Positions 27,259-35,890 of a stretch of DNA of 64,000 nucleotides are shown here, piece after piece. Position 1 is the stretch's first letter; each line of letters opens with the position of its first letter. Source of the stretch: Selenomonas sp. TAMA-11512 (lineage in GTDB: Bacteria > Bacillota > Negativicutes > Selenomonadales > Selenomonadaceae). Location: contig NZ_AP029018.1 in the NCBI RefSeq assembly GCF_037076525.1, positions 1,240,001-1,304,000 of the forward strand. The letters run 5' to 3'. A program made the position numbers and the translations under genes. The notes below the pieces were generated by a model, which saw only the letters and a program-made list of their open reading frames with translations, had not been told where the DNA came from and ran no database searches.

Positions 27259-28463
<1,205 letters not shown>

Positions 28464-28480
28464 AAAGGAGATAATAAACT

Positions 28481-28765
28481 ATGGACGCAGAAGCAATGAA
28501 CATTTTTTACACGTATGGGCCGCTTATATTCATGGTACTGGTCATCTACTTCCTGATCATTCGCCCGCAGCGCAGACAGCAAAAAGAGCGTCAGGCCATG
28601 CTGGATGCACTGAAGGTCGGCGCTGAGGTCATTACCATCGGCGGCATTTACGGCACACTGACCGAGGTCAGCGAGAATACGGTAAAGCTTAAGATCGCGG
28701 ATCATGTCGAGATTAAGATGGCTCGTGCCTCTATCAATGGTGAGGCTGGGGCAAGCAAAAAGTAA
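28481..28765 (+). CDS. yajC: Preprotein translocase accessory subunit YajC
   Basis: 94 residues with one N-terminal membrane span (about residues 8-25) followed by the diagnostic IIRPQRRQQKERQ and a small beta domain (LKVGAEVITIGGIYGTL). YajC associates with SecDF. Here secD and secF are in the same run but separated from it by three unrelated genes. AAAAGGAGA precedes the start. Confidence 0.95.
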   Translation: MDAEAMNIFYTYGPLIFMVLVIYFLIIRPQRRQQKERQAMLDALKVGAEVITIGGIYGTLTEVSENTVKLKIADHVEIKMARASINGEAGASKK

Positions 28766-28780
28766 AGCCGGTGATGCTGT

Positions 28781-29353
28781 ATGACGAACGCTGTAATCAA
28801 AAGAGAGCTGCGAAAAAAACTGTTGAACAGGCGGCGTGCTCTATCTGATGCAGAACGAAGAGCGTACAGTCAACGAATTTGGTCGATTGTAGAGGCGACT
28901 AAAGAGTATCGAGAGGCAAAAAGCATAATGGCCTTTGCCTCCATGCCGGATGAGATTGCCTCCTTGCGTTTTCTGCAAAGGGCTATTGCCGACGGAAAGG
29001 AAGTCCATATTCCACGGATCACAGGCTGCGGTATTATAACGGCGGCGCGGCTCTACAGCACAGAGGAGCTTTTGCCTGCTGCCTTTGATATCCTTGAACC
29101 GCCGAAGATAAATCCCATCACAGATCCGGCTATGATTGACCTGATGCTGATCTCGGGTGTGGGATTTACCGAAAGCGGTGATCGATTGGGAATGGGAGGC
29201 GGATACTATGATCGATTCCTTCCCTTGGCGACCGGGGCCGCGCGTATCGCTGTCGCCTTTTCCTGTCAGTTGGTTGAGATGATACCGATCGATGCGACAG
29301 ATCAGGGAGTCGATGTTGTAATTACCGAACAAGGCATCATAAAGTGCAGGTGA
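28781..29353 (+). CDS. 5-formyltetrahydrofolate cyclo-ligase family protein
   Basis: 190 residues. The family converts 5-formyl-THF to 5,10-methenyl-THF with ATP. An N-terminal basic helix (KRELRKKLLNRRRALSD) is followed by SIMAFASMPDEI and the C-terminal nucleotide/folate motif DRLGMGGGYYDRFLP, which is the family's signature. It sits between yajC and the SpoIIE-type phosphatase with short spacers, so it is part of the same run. Confidence 0.92.
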   Translation: MTNAVIKRELRKKLLNRRRALSDAERRAYSQRIWSIVEATKEYREAKSIMAFASMPDEIASLRFLQRAIADGKEVHIPRITGCGIITAARLYSTEELLPAAFDILEPPKINPITDPAMIDLMLISGVGFTESGDRLGMGGGYYDRFLPLATGAARIAVAFSCQLVEMIPIDATDQGVDVVITEQGIIKCR

Positions 29354-29359
29354 AGAAGT

Positions 29360-30070
29360 ATGGAAGTCCGAATTGGTATTGCCAAGACAAGCAAATATGC
29401 GATGCAGTATTGCGGAGACAGCTGCGATATCGCGGAACGTCCGCATGGAGGTATTTCTGCCATTATTGCGGACGGACAGGGAAATGGCCTTGCCGCGCAC
29501 CATACAAGCAGTCTTGTAGTCAATAAGGCTGCATCTCTTCTTGCTGACGGGACTCGCGATGGAGCCGTGGCTCGGGCCGTGCATGACTATCTCTATGCGG
29601 TAAAAGACAGAAAGGTATCATGTACACTCGCACTTGTCAGTGCCGACCTTGAGTCCGAAACTGTTGTCATCAGCCGCAATACAAACTGTCCTGCCATTGT
29701 CAAGACGGATGAGTATACGGCTGTTTACGATGAATCGGTCTCTGCCATCGGTGTCAATCGCCACATGAAGCCGATCGTCTATGAACTTCCGATGACACCG
29801 GGCATGGTTATCGTCACCTATACGGATGGTATTGCACATGCCGGTAAGAAGCGAAAGGGCGAAGAGGCGTCTATTGACAAAATCATTGAGATCATCGAAA
29901 AAAATGATGCGAGCGATCCGGAGTTTATTGCTCGCTCTATTATGGAGTATGCGCTGACTCTCGATCAGGAGCAGGCCGGAGATGATATGACGATTGTGGT
30001 GCTTTCCGTTGTGGAAAGACAGCGGGCAGGAGTGAAAATCGAGGAGATCAGGGTCACATATCCGTGCTAG
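29360..30070 (+). CDS. SpoIIE/PP2C-type serine-threonine phosphatase
   Basis: 236 residues consisting of a bare phosphatase domain with no sensor, coil or membrane part. Metal-binding motifs of the SpoIIE/PPM fold are visible: IIADGQGNGLAA near residue 34, YTDGIAHA in the middle of the second half and AGDDMTIVVLSV near the C-terminus. It should dephosphorylate Ser/Thr-phosphorylated regulators such as anti-sigma antagonists; no such partner is adjacent. Its TAG stop lies inside the left end of a small inverted-repeat element, so the last few residues (TYPC) may derive from that insertion. It starts seven bases after the cyclo-ligase gene. Confidence 0.82.
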   Translation: MEVRIGIAKTSKYAMQYCGDSCDIAERPHGGISAIIADGQGNGLAAHHTSSLVVNKAASLLADGTRDGAVARAVHDYLYAVKDRKVSCTLALVSADLESETVVISRNTNCPAIVKTDEYTAVYDESVSAIGVNRHMKPIVYELPMTPGMVIVTYTDGIAHAGKKRKGEEASIDKIIEIIEKNDASDPEFIARSIMEYALTLDQEQAGDDMTIVVLSVVERQRAGVKIEEIRVTYPC

Positions 30071-30234
30071 GGAAGCACGGATAAAATGAAGTCTGTCAGA
30101 TTGGTGTAGATTTTTCGTTCTGTCAAGGAGGCAAAACGGACGCAGAGTGGTTCTCTGTGGAGGATTTGCCGACGCAGAGAGGGCGGAAAAAATGCGCCAA
30201 GATGGCTGTGCTGAATTTATCCGTGTTTCCCTAG
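30067..30234. repeat. Small interspersed repeat with terminal inverted repeats, copy 1
   Basis: 168 bases bounded by 19-base inverted ends, 18 of 19 matching: the left end is CTAGGGAAGCACGGATAAA (30067-30085) and the right end is its near-perfect complement (30216-30234). The interior is closely similar to the reverse complement of 40515-40681, e.g. ATGAAGTCTGTCAGATTG at 30085-30102 and a conserved ACGCAGAG-CTCTGT hairpin. It encodes no transposase, so it looks like a MITE-type or intergenic repeat. It carries the stop codon of the phosphatase gene at one end and finishes 32 bases before the P-loop gene start. Confidence 0.8.
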
Positions 30235-30266
30235 ACAAATCATGCGGAGGAAAGAGGAGAACTGCG

Positions 30267-30632
30267 ATGCGAGTAGCTGTCGTTGGCGTCTGCGCCTCGG
30301 GAAAGACGACCCTGGTCAAAGGGCTCCAAGAGGCCGGTGTGGATGCGTACAATGTAGCGCAAGAACATTCCTGTATTCACGACTTTTGGAATAAACGCAA
30401 ACCGGATATCCTTGTCATGATTGACGCGACATTACCTGCGATCAAGAAGCGCCGACGTGTCTTTTGGACGGAGGAACGCCTTGTCGTACAGCATGAACGA
30501 CTAAAGGATGCTAAGGCGCATGCAGACTTATATATACAGACTGATGCGTATAGTGCACAGGAGGTCTTGGAACAGGTGCTTGCATTTCTCCGGAAGACGC
30601 AAGAGGTATCAAGAGAAGGGAGGAAACAATAG
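30267..30632 (+). CDS. Small P-loop NTPase-like protein of unknown role
   Basis: 121 residues. The N-terminus is a strand plus Walker A loop, VVGVCASGKTTL (Gly7 to Lys13-Thr14), typical of small nucleotide-binding kinases. A later strand DILVMIDATLPAIKKRR could supply the Walker B/Asp and an Arg-rich segment. At this length it lacks most of a full kinase lid and is not assignable to a known family by eye. ATG 30267 follows AAAGAGGAGA; the frame is open upstream to 30147, but that extension lies mostly inside the repeat element. The secD start is one base after its stop. Confidence 0.72.
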   Translation: MRVAVVGVCASGKTTLVKGLQEAGVDAYNVAQEHSCIHDFWNKRKPDILVMIDATLPAIKKRRRVFWTEERLVVQHERLKDAKAHADLYIQTDAYSAQEVLEQVLAFLRKTQEVSREGRKQ

Positions 30633-30633
30633 C

Positions 30634-31875
30634 GTGCAAAAGGATAAATTTTTGAAGCTATTGGTGACGGTTGCTGTAATCGTCGGTATGTTCGTTGCAT
30701 TTGTACAACCTCTGGCAAACTCCATTCGACAGGGATTGGATTTGCAGGGGGGAACGCATGTCGTCTTGGAGGCGGTGGACACGCCCGAAGCACAGGTCAA
30801 CGAAGACGCGATGAAGCGCGTTGTCACTATTATGGAAAAGCGTGTCAATGAGCTGGGCCTCACAGAGCCTTTAATTCAGAGACAGGGTGAGCGACGTATC
30901 ATCATCGAACTTCCCGGTGTCAAGGATCCGGATGCTGCCATCAAGGTCATCGGTAAGACAGCCATGCTGGAGTTCCAGGATGAGGATGGCAATACCGTTA
31001 TGACCGGTACGGATCTCAAGGATGCACAAGCAGCGACAAACCAGAGCGGACAGCATGTCGTTCACCTCGAGTTCTCTGCTGAGGGAGCGCAGAAGTTCGG
31101 TGAGCTTACGACGATGAATGTCGGACGGCGTATAGCCATTCTCCTTGATGGTGAGGTTTTGACGGCCCCGAACGTTCGTGAGCCGATCATGGGAGGAAGG
31201 GCTGAAATTACAGGGCAGGAGACCCTGGATGAAGCGAATAATCTGGCAGTCCTTCTTCGAAGCGGTGCACTCCCTGTTAAGGTGGATATTATTGAGACGC
31301 GAACGGTTGGGCCTACGTTGGGACAGGATTCCAAGGATAAGAGCCAGTTTGCCTTTCTCATTGGCATCTCTTCAGTTCTTGTATTTATGGTTATCTTCTA
31401 TCGCCTCTCCGGACTCGTTGCCGATATTGCATTGATGGCGTATGTTGTTATGCTGCTTGCAATCCTTTATTTCCTGGATGCTACGCTGACATTGCCGGGA
31501 GTGGCGGGCATTATCTTATCTATCGGTATGGCCGTTGATGCGAACGTCCTTATATTTGAGCATTTTAAGGAAGAATACCGACTGGGAAATTCTCTGCGCG
31601 TCTCCATGGATGCAGGTTTCCGTCGTGCGTTCACGACAATTTTAGACTCAAATATTACGACGATAATTGCAGCATTTGTCCTCTTTATGTTCGGTACAGG
31701 TACGATTAAGGGATTTGCGATTACGCTTGGACTGGGAGTATTCCTGAGCATGCTGACGGCAATTACCTTTACACAATATATGCTCAAACTTTTGATCGGA
31801 TCGAATATTTTAAAGAATCCCGCTGCCTATGGAGCAACAGGATTTTTTGGAAAGGAGGGGAGAAGACATGAATAA
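30634..31875 (+). CDS. secD: Protein translocase subunit SecD
   Basis: 413 residues. One N-terminal span (FLKLLVTVAVIVGMFVAF) is followed by the periplasmic region with QGLDLQGGTHVVLEA, then the P1-type domain with LPGVKDPDAAIKVIG, and a cluster of five C-terminal spans including AGIILSIGMAVDANVLIFE, an RND-family motif. SecDF uses the proton-motive force to help pull exported proteins through SecYEG. GTG 30634 follows GGGAGGA. secF overlaps by 8 bases. Confidence 0.96.
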   Translation: MQKDKFLKLLVTVAVIVGMFVAFVQPLANSIRQGLDLQGGTHVVLEAVDTPEAQVNEDAMKRVVTIMEKRVNELGLTEPLIQRQGERRIIIELPGVKDPDAAIKVIGKTAMLEFQDEDGNTVMTGTDLKDAQAATNQSGQHVVHLEFSAEGAQKFGELTTMNVGRRIAILLDGEVLTAPNVREPIMGGRAEITGQETLDEANNLAVLLRSGALPVKVDIIETRTVGPTLGQDSKDKSQFAFLIGISSVLVFMVIFYRLSGLVADIALMAYVVMLLAILYFLDATLTLPGVAGIILSIGMAVDANVLIFEHFKEEYRLGNSLRVSMDAGFRRAFTTILDSNITTIIAAFVLFMFGTGTIKGFAITLGLGVFLSMLTAITFTQYMLKLLIGSNILKNPAAYGATGFFGKEGRRHE

Positions 31876-32776
31876 GCTGAACATCATCAAATACACAAAG
31901 ATATGGTTTCTCATTTCTCTCCTCGTTATCCTTGCCGGTATTGTCAGCATTGCAACGCAAGGATTTAATCTTGGGATCGACTTCACGGGCGGTACGATTA
32001 TTGAGATGAAATTTCGGCGAGAAGTATCGCTGGCTGAGGTGCGTGATATCCTACGTCCTTACGGACTGGATAACAGCACGATTCAATTCTCGGGTGACAC
32101 ACAGGATATGGAGGCTGCGCCTAGCGTCATGATCCGCTCCATCGACCTCGAGGAAGAGGAGCGGAAGGCGGTTATGGCATCTCTTCGTGAATCCCTGGGG
32201 GATTATGATGTCCTTCGCGAGGAGAAGGTCGGTGCGACCATGGGGTCCGAGCTTATTATGAACGCTCTGTGGGCGCTTGTCCTATCGTGGCTGTCAATCG
32301 TTGCCTATGTCTCGTATCGATTTGAATTCCGATTCGGCATATCATCGATTTTGGCACTTGTTCACGATGTATTAATCGTTTTGAGTATCTTCTCAATTAC
32401 TCAACGACCTGTAGATTCATCGTTTGTTGCGGCGCTTTTGACAATTGTTGGCTTCTCCATCAACGATACTATCGTCATCTTTGATCGCATTCGTGAGAAT
32501 TTGAAGCTTCACTTCCGTCGCGGCGGAGATGTTGTCGAACTCGTTAATCGATCCATCTATCAGACGTTGACGCGTTCTATCTATACGACGCTTACCGTTC
32601 TCTTTACGACGTTTGCACTTTTCTACTTTGGTGGCGATACGACGAAGGATTTCTCCTTTGCGCTTCTTATCGGGTTCTTTGCAGGTGCGTATTCCTCCAT
32701 TTTTATTGCAAGCCCTCTCTGGATTGTCATACGCAATTGGTCGGAAAATCGCCGTAAGGCGAAGCGTATGGCATAA
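31868..32776 (+). CDS. secF: Protein translocase subunit SecF
   Basis: 302 residues. An N-terminal span is followed by FNLGIDFTGGTIIEMKF, the SecF hallmark, a periplasmic domain, and five C-terminal spans with the conserved FSINDTIVIFDRIREN and FALLIGFFAGAYSSIFIASP. It pairs with SecD in the membrane. ATG 31868 lies after GGAGGGGAGAAG and overlaps secD. A bidirectional terminator separates it from the convergent fba gene. Confidence 0.96.
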   Translation: MNKLNIIKYTKIWFLISLLVILAGIVSIATQGFNLGIDFTGGTIIEMKFRREVSLAEVRDILRPYGLDNSTIQFSGDTQDMEAAPSVMIRSIDLEEEERKAVMASLRESLGDYDVLREEKVGATMGSELIMNALWALVLSWLSIVAYVSYRFEFRFGISSILALVHDVLIVLSIFSITQRPVDSSFVAALLTIVGFSINDTIVIFDRIRENLKLHFRRGGDVVELVNRSIYQTLTRSIYTTLTVLFTTFALFYFGGDTTKDFSFALLIGFFAGAYSSIFIASPLWIVIRNWSENRRKAKRMA

Positions 32777-32790
32777 ATGCAAATACGTTT

Positions 32791-32837
32791 ACATAAGAAA
32801 AAGCAGCTGCAATCCAAACAGCTGCTTTTTCTTATGT
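32791..32837. terminator. Bidirectional terminator between secF and fba
   Basis: ACATAAGAAAAAGCAGCTG pairs perfectly (19 bp) with the distal arm around a 9-base loop. Its A-rich and T-rich arms supply a T tract on either strand. Confidence 0.88.
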
Positions 32838-32842
32838 AATTC

Positions 32843-33832
32843 TTACTTAACAAGGGCCAAAACTTCTACCGCCTTGCCGTCCGAACCGAGGACTTCCTTG
32901 ATTTTGTGCTCAACAAGCTCCTGCACATAAGCGCGACCGTCCGTGATATACTGACGCGGATCGAAGTGATCCGGATGAGCGATGAAGTGCTCACGAATAC
33001 CGGCCGTCATAGCCAGACGTAAATCAGAGTCGATGTTGATCTTGCAGACTGCAGATTTTGCTGCTTTGCGAAGCTGATCTTCAGGAATACCGACAGCATC
33101 CTTCATCTTGCCGCCATTCTCGTTGATGATCTTGACATACTTAGGAATGACCGAAGATGCACCGTGAAGAACGATAGCAAAGCCGGGGATGCGTTTCTCG
33201 ATTTCTGCGAGAATATCGAAGCGGAGCTCCGGCGGGACGAGAACACCGTCCGCGTTTCTCGTGCACTGTTCCGGCGTGAACTTGAACGCGCCATGCGAGG
33301 TGCCGATAGCGATAGCGAGGGAATCAACACCTGTCTTGGAGACAAATTCCTCGACCTCTTCCGGCTGTGTGTACTTTGCATTCGCTGCGGAGACATTGAC
33401 ATCATCCTCGATGCCGGCAAGCTGTCCAAGCTCTGCCTCGACACAGACATTGCGAGCATGTGCATACTCGACGACCTTCTTGGTAATCTCAATGTTCTCC
33501 TGGAAGCTGTGATGCGAAGCATCAATCATAACGGAGGTGAAGCCGTCGTCTATGCAGGACTTGCAAGTCTCAAAATCCGCACCGTGATCGAGATGCAGGG
33601 CAACAGGAATGTCGTTGACTTCAAGTGCCGCCTCAACAAGGTGACGAAGATATGGACCCTTTGCGTACTTACGAGCGCCGGCTGATGCCTGCAGAATGAC
33701 CGGGGATTGAAGCTTTGCCGCAGCATCCGTGATGGCCTGAACGATTTCCATGTTGTTGATGTTGAAAGCACCGATAGCGTAGCCGCCCTCAGCTGCCTTC
33801 TTAAACATTTCCTTTGTTCCGATTAGTGGCAT
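32843..33832 (-). CDS. fba: Class II fructose-bisphosphate aldolase
   Basis: 329 residues. It cleaves or condenses fructose-1,6-bisphosphate and triose phosphates with a zinc ion. Signatures are AFNINNMEIVQAI, the metal-binding HLDHGADFETC, the segment VMIDASHHSFQENI and CVEAELGQLAGIEDD, and the C-terminal NIDSDLRLAMT. Length fits the class II type used by Firmicutes. It is monocistronic, convergent with secF and divergent from the trp locus. AGGGGGTC lies upstream of the ATG on the minus strand. Confidence 0.96.
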   Translation of the reverse strand: MPLIGTKEMFKKAAEGGYAIGAFNINNMEIVQAITDAAAKLQSPVILQASAGARKYAKGPYLRHLVEAALEVNDIPVALHLDHGADFETCKSCIDDGFTSVMIDASHHSFQENIEITKKVVEYAHARNVCVEAELGQLAGIEDDVNVSAANAKYTQPEEVEEFVSKTGVDSLAIAIGTSHGAFKFTPEQCTRNADGVLVPPELRFDILAEIEKRIPGFAIVLHGASSVIPKYVKIINENGGKMKDAVGIPEDQLRKAAKSAVCKINIDSDLRLAMTAGIREHFIAHPDHFDPRQYITDGRAYVQELVEHKIKEVLGSDGKAVEVLALVK

Positions 33833-33876
33833 AAATAGACCCCCTAAAAATTAAAAGAACGGATATTACATTCTTC

Positions 33877-33885
33877 ATTATAGCA
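33877..33885 (-). promoter_or_regulatory. Extended -10 promoter of fba
   Basis: Read on the minus strand it is TGCTATAAT, an extended -10 (TGn plus a perfect TATAAT), about 45 bases upstream of the fba start. No clear -35 element is present. Confidence 0.55.
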
Positions 33886-33931
33886 TAGATGCAGGAAAGA
33901 AAAAAGGGAGAAAACTTTATTTTCCCCATGA

Positions 33932-33977
33932 GGTAAAATTTATATTGGTGCATGTAGGTTAAATTTATATTGGTGCA
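33932..33977 (+). repeat. Two 21-base direct repeats upstream of the trp promoter
   Basis: GGTAAAATTTATATTGGTGCA (33932-33952) recurs as the same word with one substitution at 33957-33977, a 25-base period. The second copy ends 4 bases before the -35 hexamer of the trp promoter. The spacing places both near one face of the helix, as expected of an activator or repressor site. Which protein would bind is unknown. Confidence 0.7.
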
Positions 33978-33981
33978 GGAC

Positions 33982-34010
33982 TTGACAGACAGTTATCGCT
34001 CGTTTATGAT
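33982..34010 (+). promoter_or_regulatory. Promoter of the trp operon
   Basis: Perfect TTGACA, 17-base spacer, TATGAT. Transcription from about 34017 would produce the T-box leader. Confidence 0.8.
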
Positions 34011-34029
34011 AGTGAGGTAAAATATATAT

Positions 34030-34363
34030 AAAATCGTTGATCAGGAAATAGTAGCTAGGCACAGCTTTCTTCCAGCGAGTCGATGACCGAGCAATCGGAG
34101 GTGTGAGGATCGATAGGAAGCGTTTGGTGAATGGACCTGTGAGAGCCTGCCGAATCCATTGGCTGCATGCCGTGGTAGTAGGACAGGACGGCTGCCTCCG
34201 TTATCGGGCTAGAGTATCGGTTTTTCCTGTACTTGAAGAATGAGGAGTCTTCCTGACCGTGGCGCGGTATGTGCATACGAATGGAAGGACTCGAATTTGG
34301 GTGGCACAGCGGATCATTTCGCCCCAATGGATAGCTTTATCCTTTGGACGGAATGATTTTTTT
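34030..34363 (+). promoter_or_regulatory. T-box riboswitch, tryptophan specific
   Basis: Stem I runs from about 34035 with the AGTA motif (34050-34053), CTTCC/GGAAG pairing, an AGCGAG turn and the specifier loop GGTGAATGGACC. The specifier reads UGG (34132-34134), the only Trp codon. The antiterminator is explicit: TTGGG (34297-34301) pairs with CCCAA, a 7-base bulge TGGCACA holds the TGG that meets the tRNA CCA end, and GCG pairs with CGC. Uncharged tRNA-Trp would stabilise it and turn on the operon; otherwise the overlapping terminator forms. The bulge reads TGGCACA where the usual consensus is UGGNACC. Confidence 0.92.
34313..34363 (+). terminator. Intrinsic terminator of the trp T-box
   Basis: ATCATTTCGCCCCAA pairs with TTTGGACGGAATGAT (two mismatches) and runs into seven T residues. 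Its 5' arm overlaps the 3' arm of the antiterminator, so the two structures exclude each other. Confidence 0.85.
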
Positions 34364-34428
34364 ATTGTCAAGATAAAAGAGACTAAACCAAAGAGTACAG
34401 GCAGATTAATGAACGGTGCGGTGAGAGT

Positions 34429-35058
34429 ATGTTTGTGAAAATTTGCGGTATAAAGACGGAAGAAGCCCTTGCAGCAGCGGATGCAAATGGCGCGGATTTT
34501 GTCGGGTTTATCTTTGTCAAGGAAAGCCATCGCTACATTGAGCCTGCAAATGCGGCTGTGCTGACCGCAAAGCTTCATCGTGCGAAAACTGTGGGTGTCT
34601 TTGTTAATGCTGGGGTCGAAGAAGTGCAACGCATCAGCAAACAGTGCAACCTTTCCTATGTACAGCTGCATGGTACGGAGTCCGCGGACTACGCGAAGTG
34701 TATTGAGACACCAGTCATCAAAGCTTGGCGGTGGGGGGATAATTTTTCCTTAGAGGAAGCGTCGCGGTATCCAGCGGAGCTGCACATCATCGACAGCTAT
34801 CGGCCCGGTGGTGCAGCCGGCGGGACAGGGGAGGTTTTTCGATGGCGTGAGGCAGTCGATGACTTAAAGGCGTTTCAAAAGCCTTTCCTGGTTGCCGGAG
34901 GGATTACGGAGAACAATGTATTCGACGCGCTCGATACATTTCATCCGGCAGGGATAGATGTATCCGGAGGACTGGAAATAGATCGCGAGAAATCAGTGGA
35001 AAAGATAGTATCGTTTTTGCATCGGATAAATCAATGGAGGGATGCGCGTCATGCGTGA
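34429..35058 (+). CDS. trpF: Phosphoribosylanthranilate isomerase
   Basis: 209 residues. It isomerises N-(5-phosphoribosyl)anthranilate in tryptophan synthesis. The TIM-barrel signatures are present: VKICGIKTEE at the start (catalytic Cys), GADFVGFIF, YVQLHGTE, and the phosphate-binding end LVAGGITENNVFDAL with GIDVSGGLE. It is the first gene after the T-box, an unusual first position compared with trpE-first operons. The stop overlaps trpC by 8 bases. Confidence 0.95.
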   Translation: MFVKICGIKTEEALAAADANGADFVGFIFVKESHRYIEPANAAVLTAKLHRAKTVGVFVNAGVEEVQRISKQCNLSYVQLHGTESADYAKCIETPVIKAWRWGDNFSLEEASRYPAELHIIDSYRPGGAAGGTGEVFRWREAVDDLKAFQKPFLVAGGITENNVFDALDTFHPAGIDVSGGLEIDREKSVEKIVSFLHRINQWRDARHA

Positions 35059-35842
35059 TATATTAGCGGATATTGTTGCGAAGAAAAGAGAGATTGTCGA
35101 GAAAGGAAAACGTCAGATATCATTGGCGACATTAAAGGATGAACTGCAGCCGGCAAGTTTTGCCGTGTCGAGAAAATTTCGTCGGGAATCATGGAGCCTG
35201 ATTGCGGAATGTAAACTCCAATCGCCGGCAAAGGGTCGTCTGACAGAGGGGTATACGGTCGATCAATTGGCGAAAATTTATGCGGCGAACGGTGCCAGCG
35301 CGCTCTCGATTCACACAGACCCGCATTTTCTTGGGAAAAATGAGGATCTGCAAAGAGTTCGCAAGTTGGTGGATATACCTCTGCTGCGCAAGGATTTCAT
35401 CATCGATCCCTATCAAATCTATGAGGCTCGTTATCTGGGCGCAGATGCTGTCCTGCTGATTGCTCGGATTTTGTCCAAAGAGCAGTTAAAGGAATTTGTA
35501 TTTTGTGCATGGGAACTGGGGATGGACACGCTTGTCGAGGTACACGATGAAGCGGATATGGAGGCAGCGCTCTATACGCCGGCGGAGTTGATCGGCATCA
35601 ACAATCGAAACTTAAAGACCTTTACGACTTCGATTGAGCAGACGCTGTCGCTGCTTTCAATTGCGGACAAAGAGCGATTTTTAATCAGCGAGAGCGGTAT
35701 TTTTTCGGCAAAGGACGCAAGAGCTCTTTATGATGCGGGATGTGACGGCATCCTGGTCGGAGAAGGACTGGTTCGTGCTGAGGATGTCGGTGAGATGACG
35801 AGAGCGCTCAAGGGCATGGCAGAGAGTCGTGCTTCCGCCTAA
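35051..35842 (+). CDS. trpC: Indole-3-glycerol phosphate synthase
   Basis: 263 residues. It closes the indole ring in tryptophan synthesis. Visible are AECKLQSPAKGRL (catalytic Lys), ALSIHTDPHFLGKNEDLQ, PLLRKDFIIDPYQIYEAR, IGINNRNLKTF and the terminal SESGIFSAKDARAL and GCDGILVGEGLV. ATG 35051 is preferred because GGAGGG ends ten bases upstream; ATG 35042 is immediately on top of that site. Confidence 0.95.
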   Translation: MRDILADIVAKKREIVEKGKRQISLATLKDELQPASFAVSRKFRRESWSLIAECKLQSPAKGRLTEGYTVDQLAKIYAANGASALSIHTDPHFLGKNEDLQRVRKLVDIPLLRKDFIIDPYQIYEARYLGADAVLLIARILSKEQLKEFVFCAWELGMDTLVEVHDEADMEAALYTPAELIGINNRNLKTFTTSIEQTLSLLSIADKERFLISESGIFSAKDARALYDAGCDGILVGEGLVRAEDVGEMTRALKGMAESRASA

Positions 35843-35890
35843 AAGGCGCTGAGCATCGGATGAAGATTTATACCTATGAGGAGGATATAG

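Noticed and set aside
30147-30266. N-terminal extension of the P-loop protein
   Set aside because: The extra codons lie mostly in the inverted-repeat element and precede the ribosome-binding site AAAGAGGAGA before ATG 30267.
32613-33685. Plus-strand open frames over fba
   Set aside because: fba on the minus strand carries complete class II aldolase motifs.
34055-34671. Minus-strand open frames across the trp leader
   Set aside because: The sequence is accounted for by a T-box with paired arms and the start of trpF; no coding signal was seen on the minus strand.
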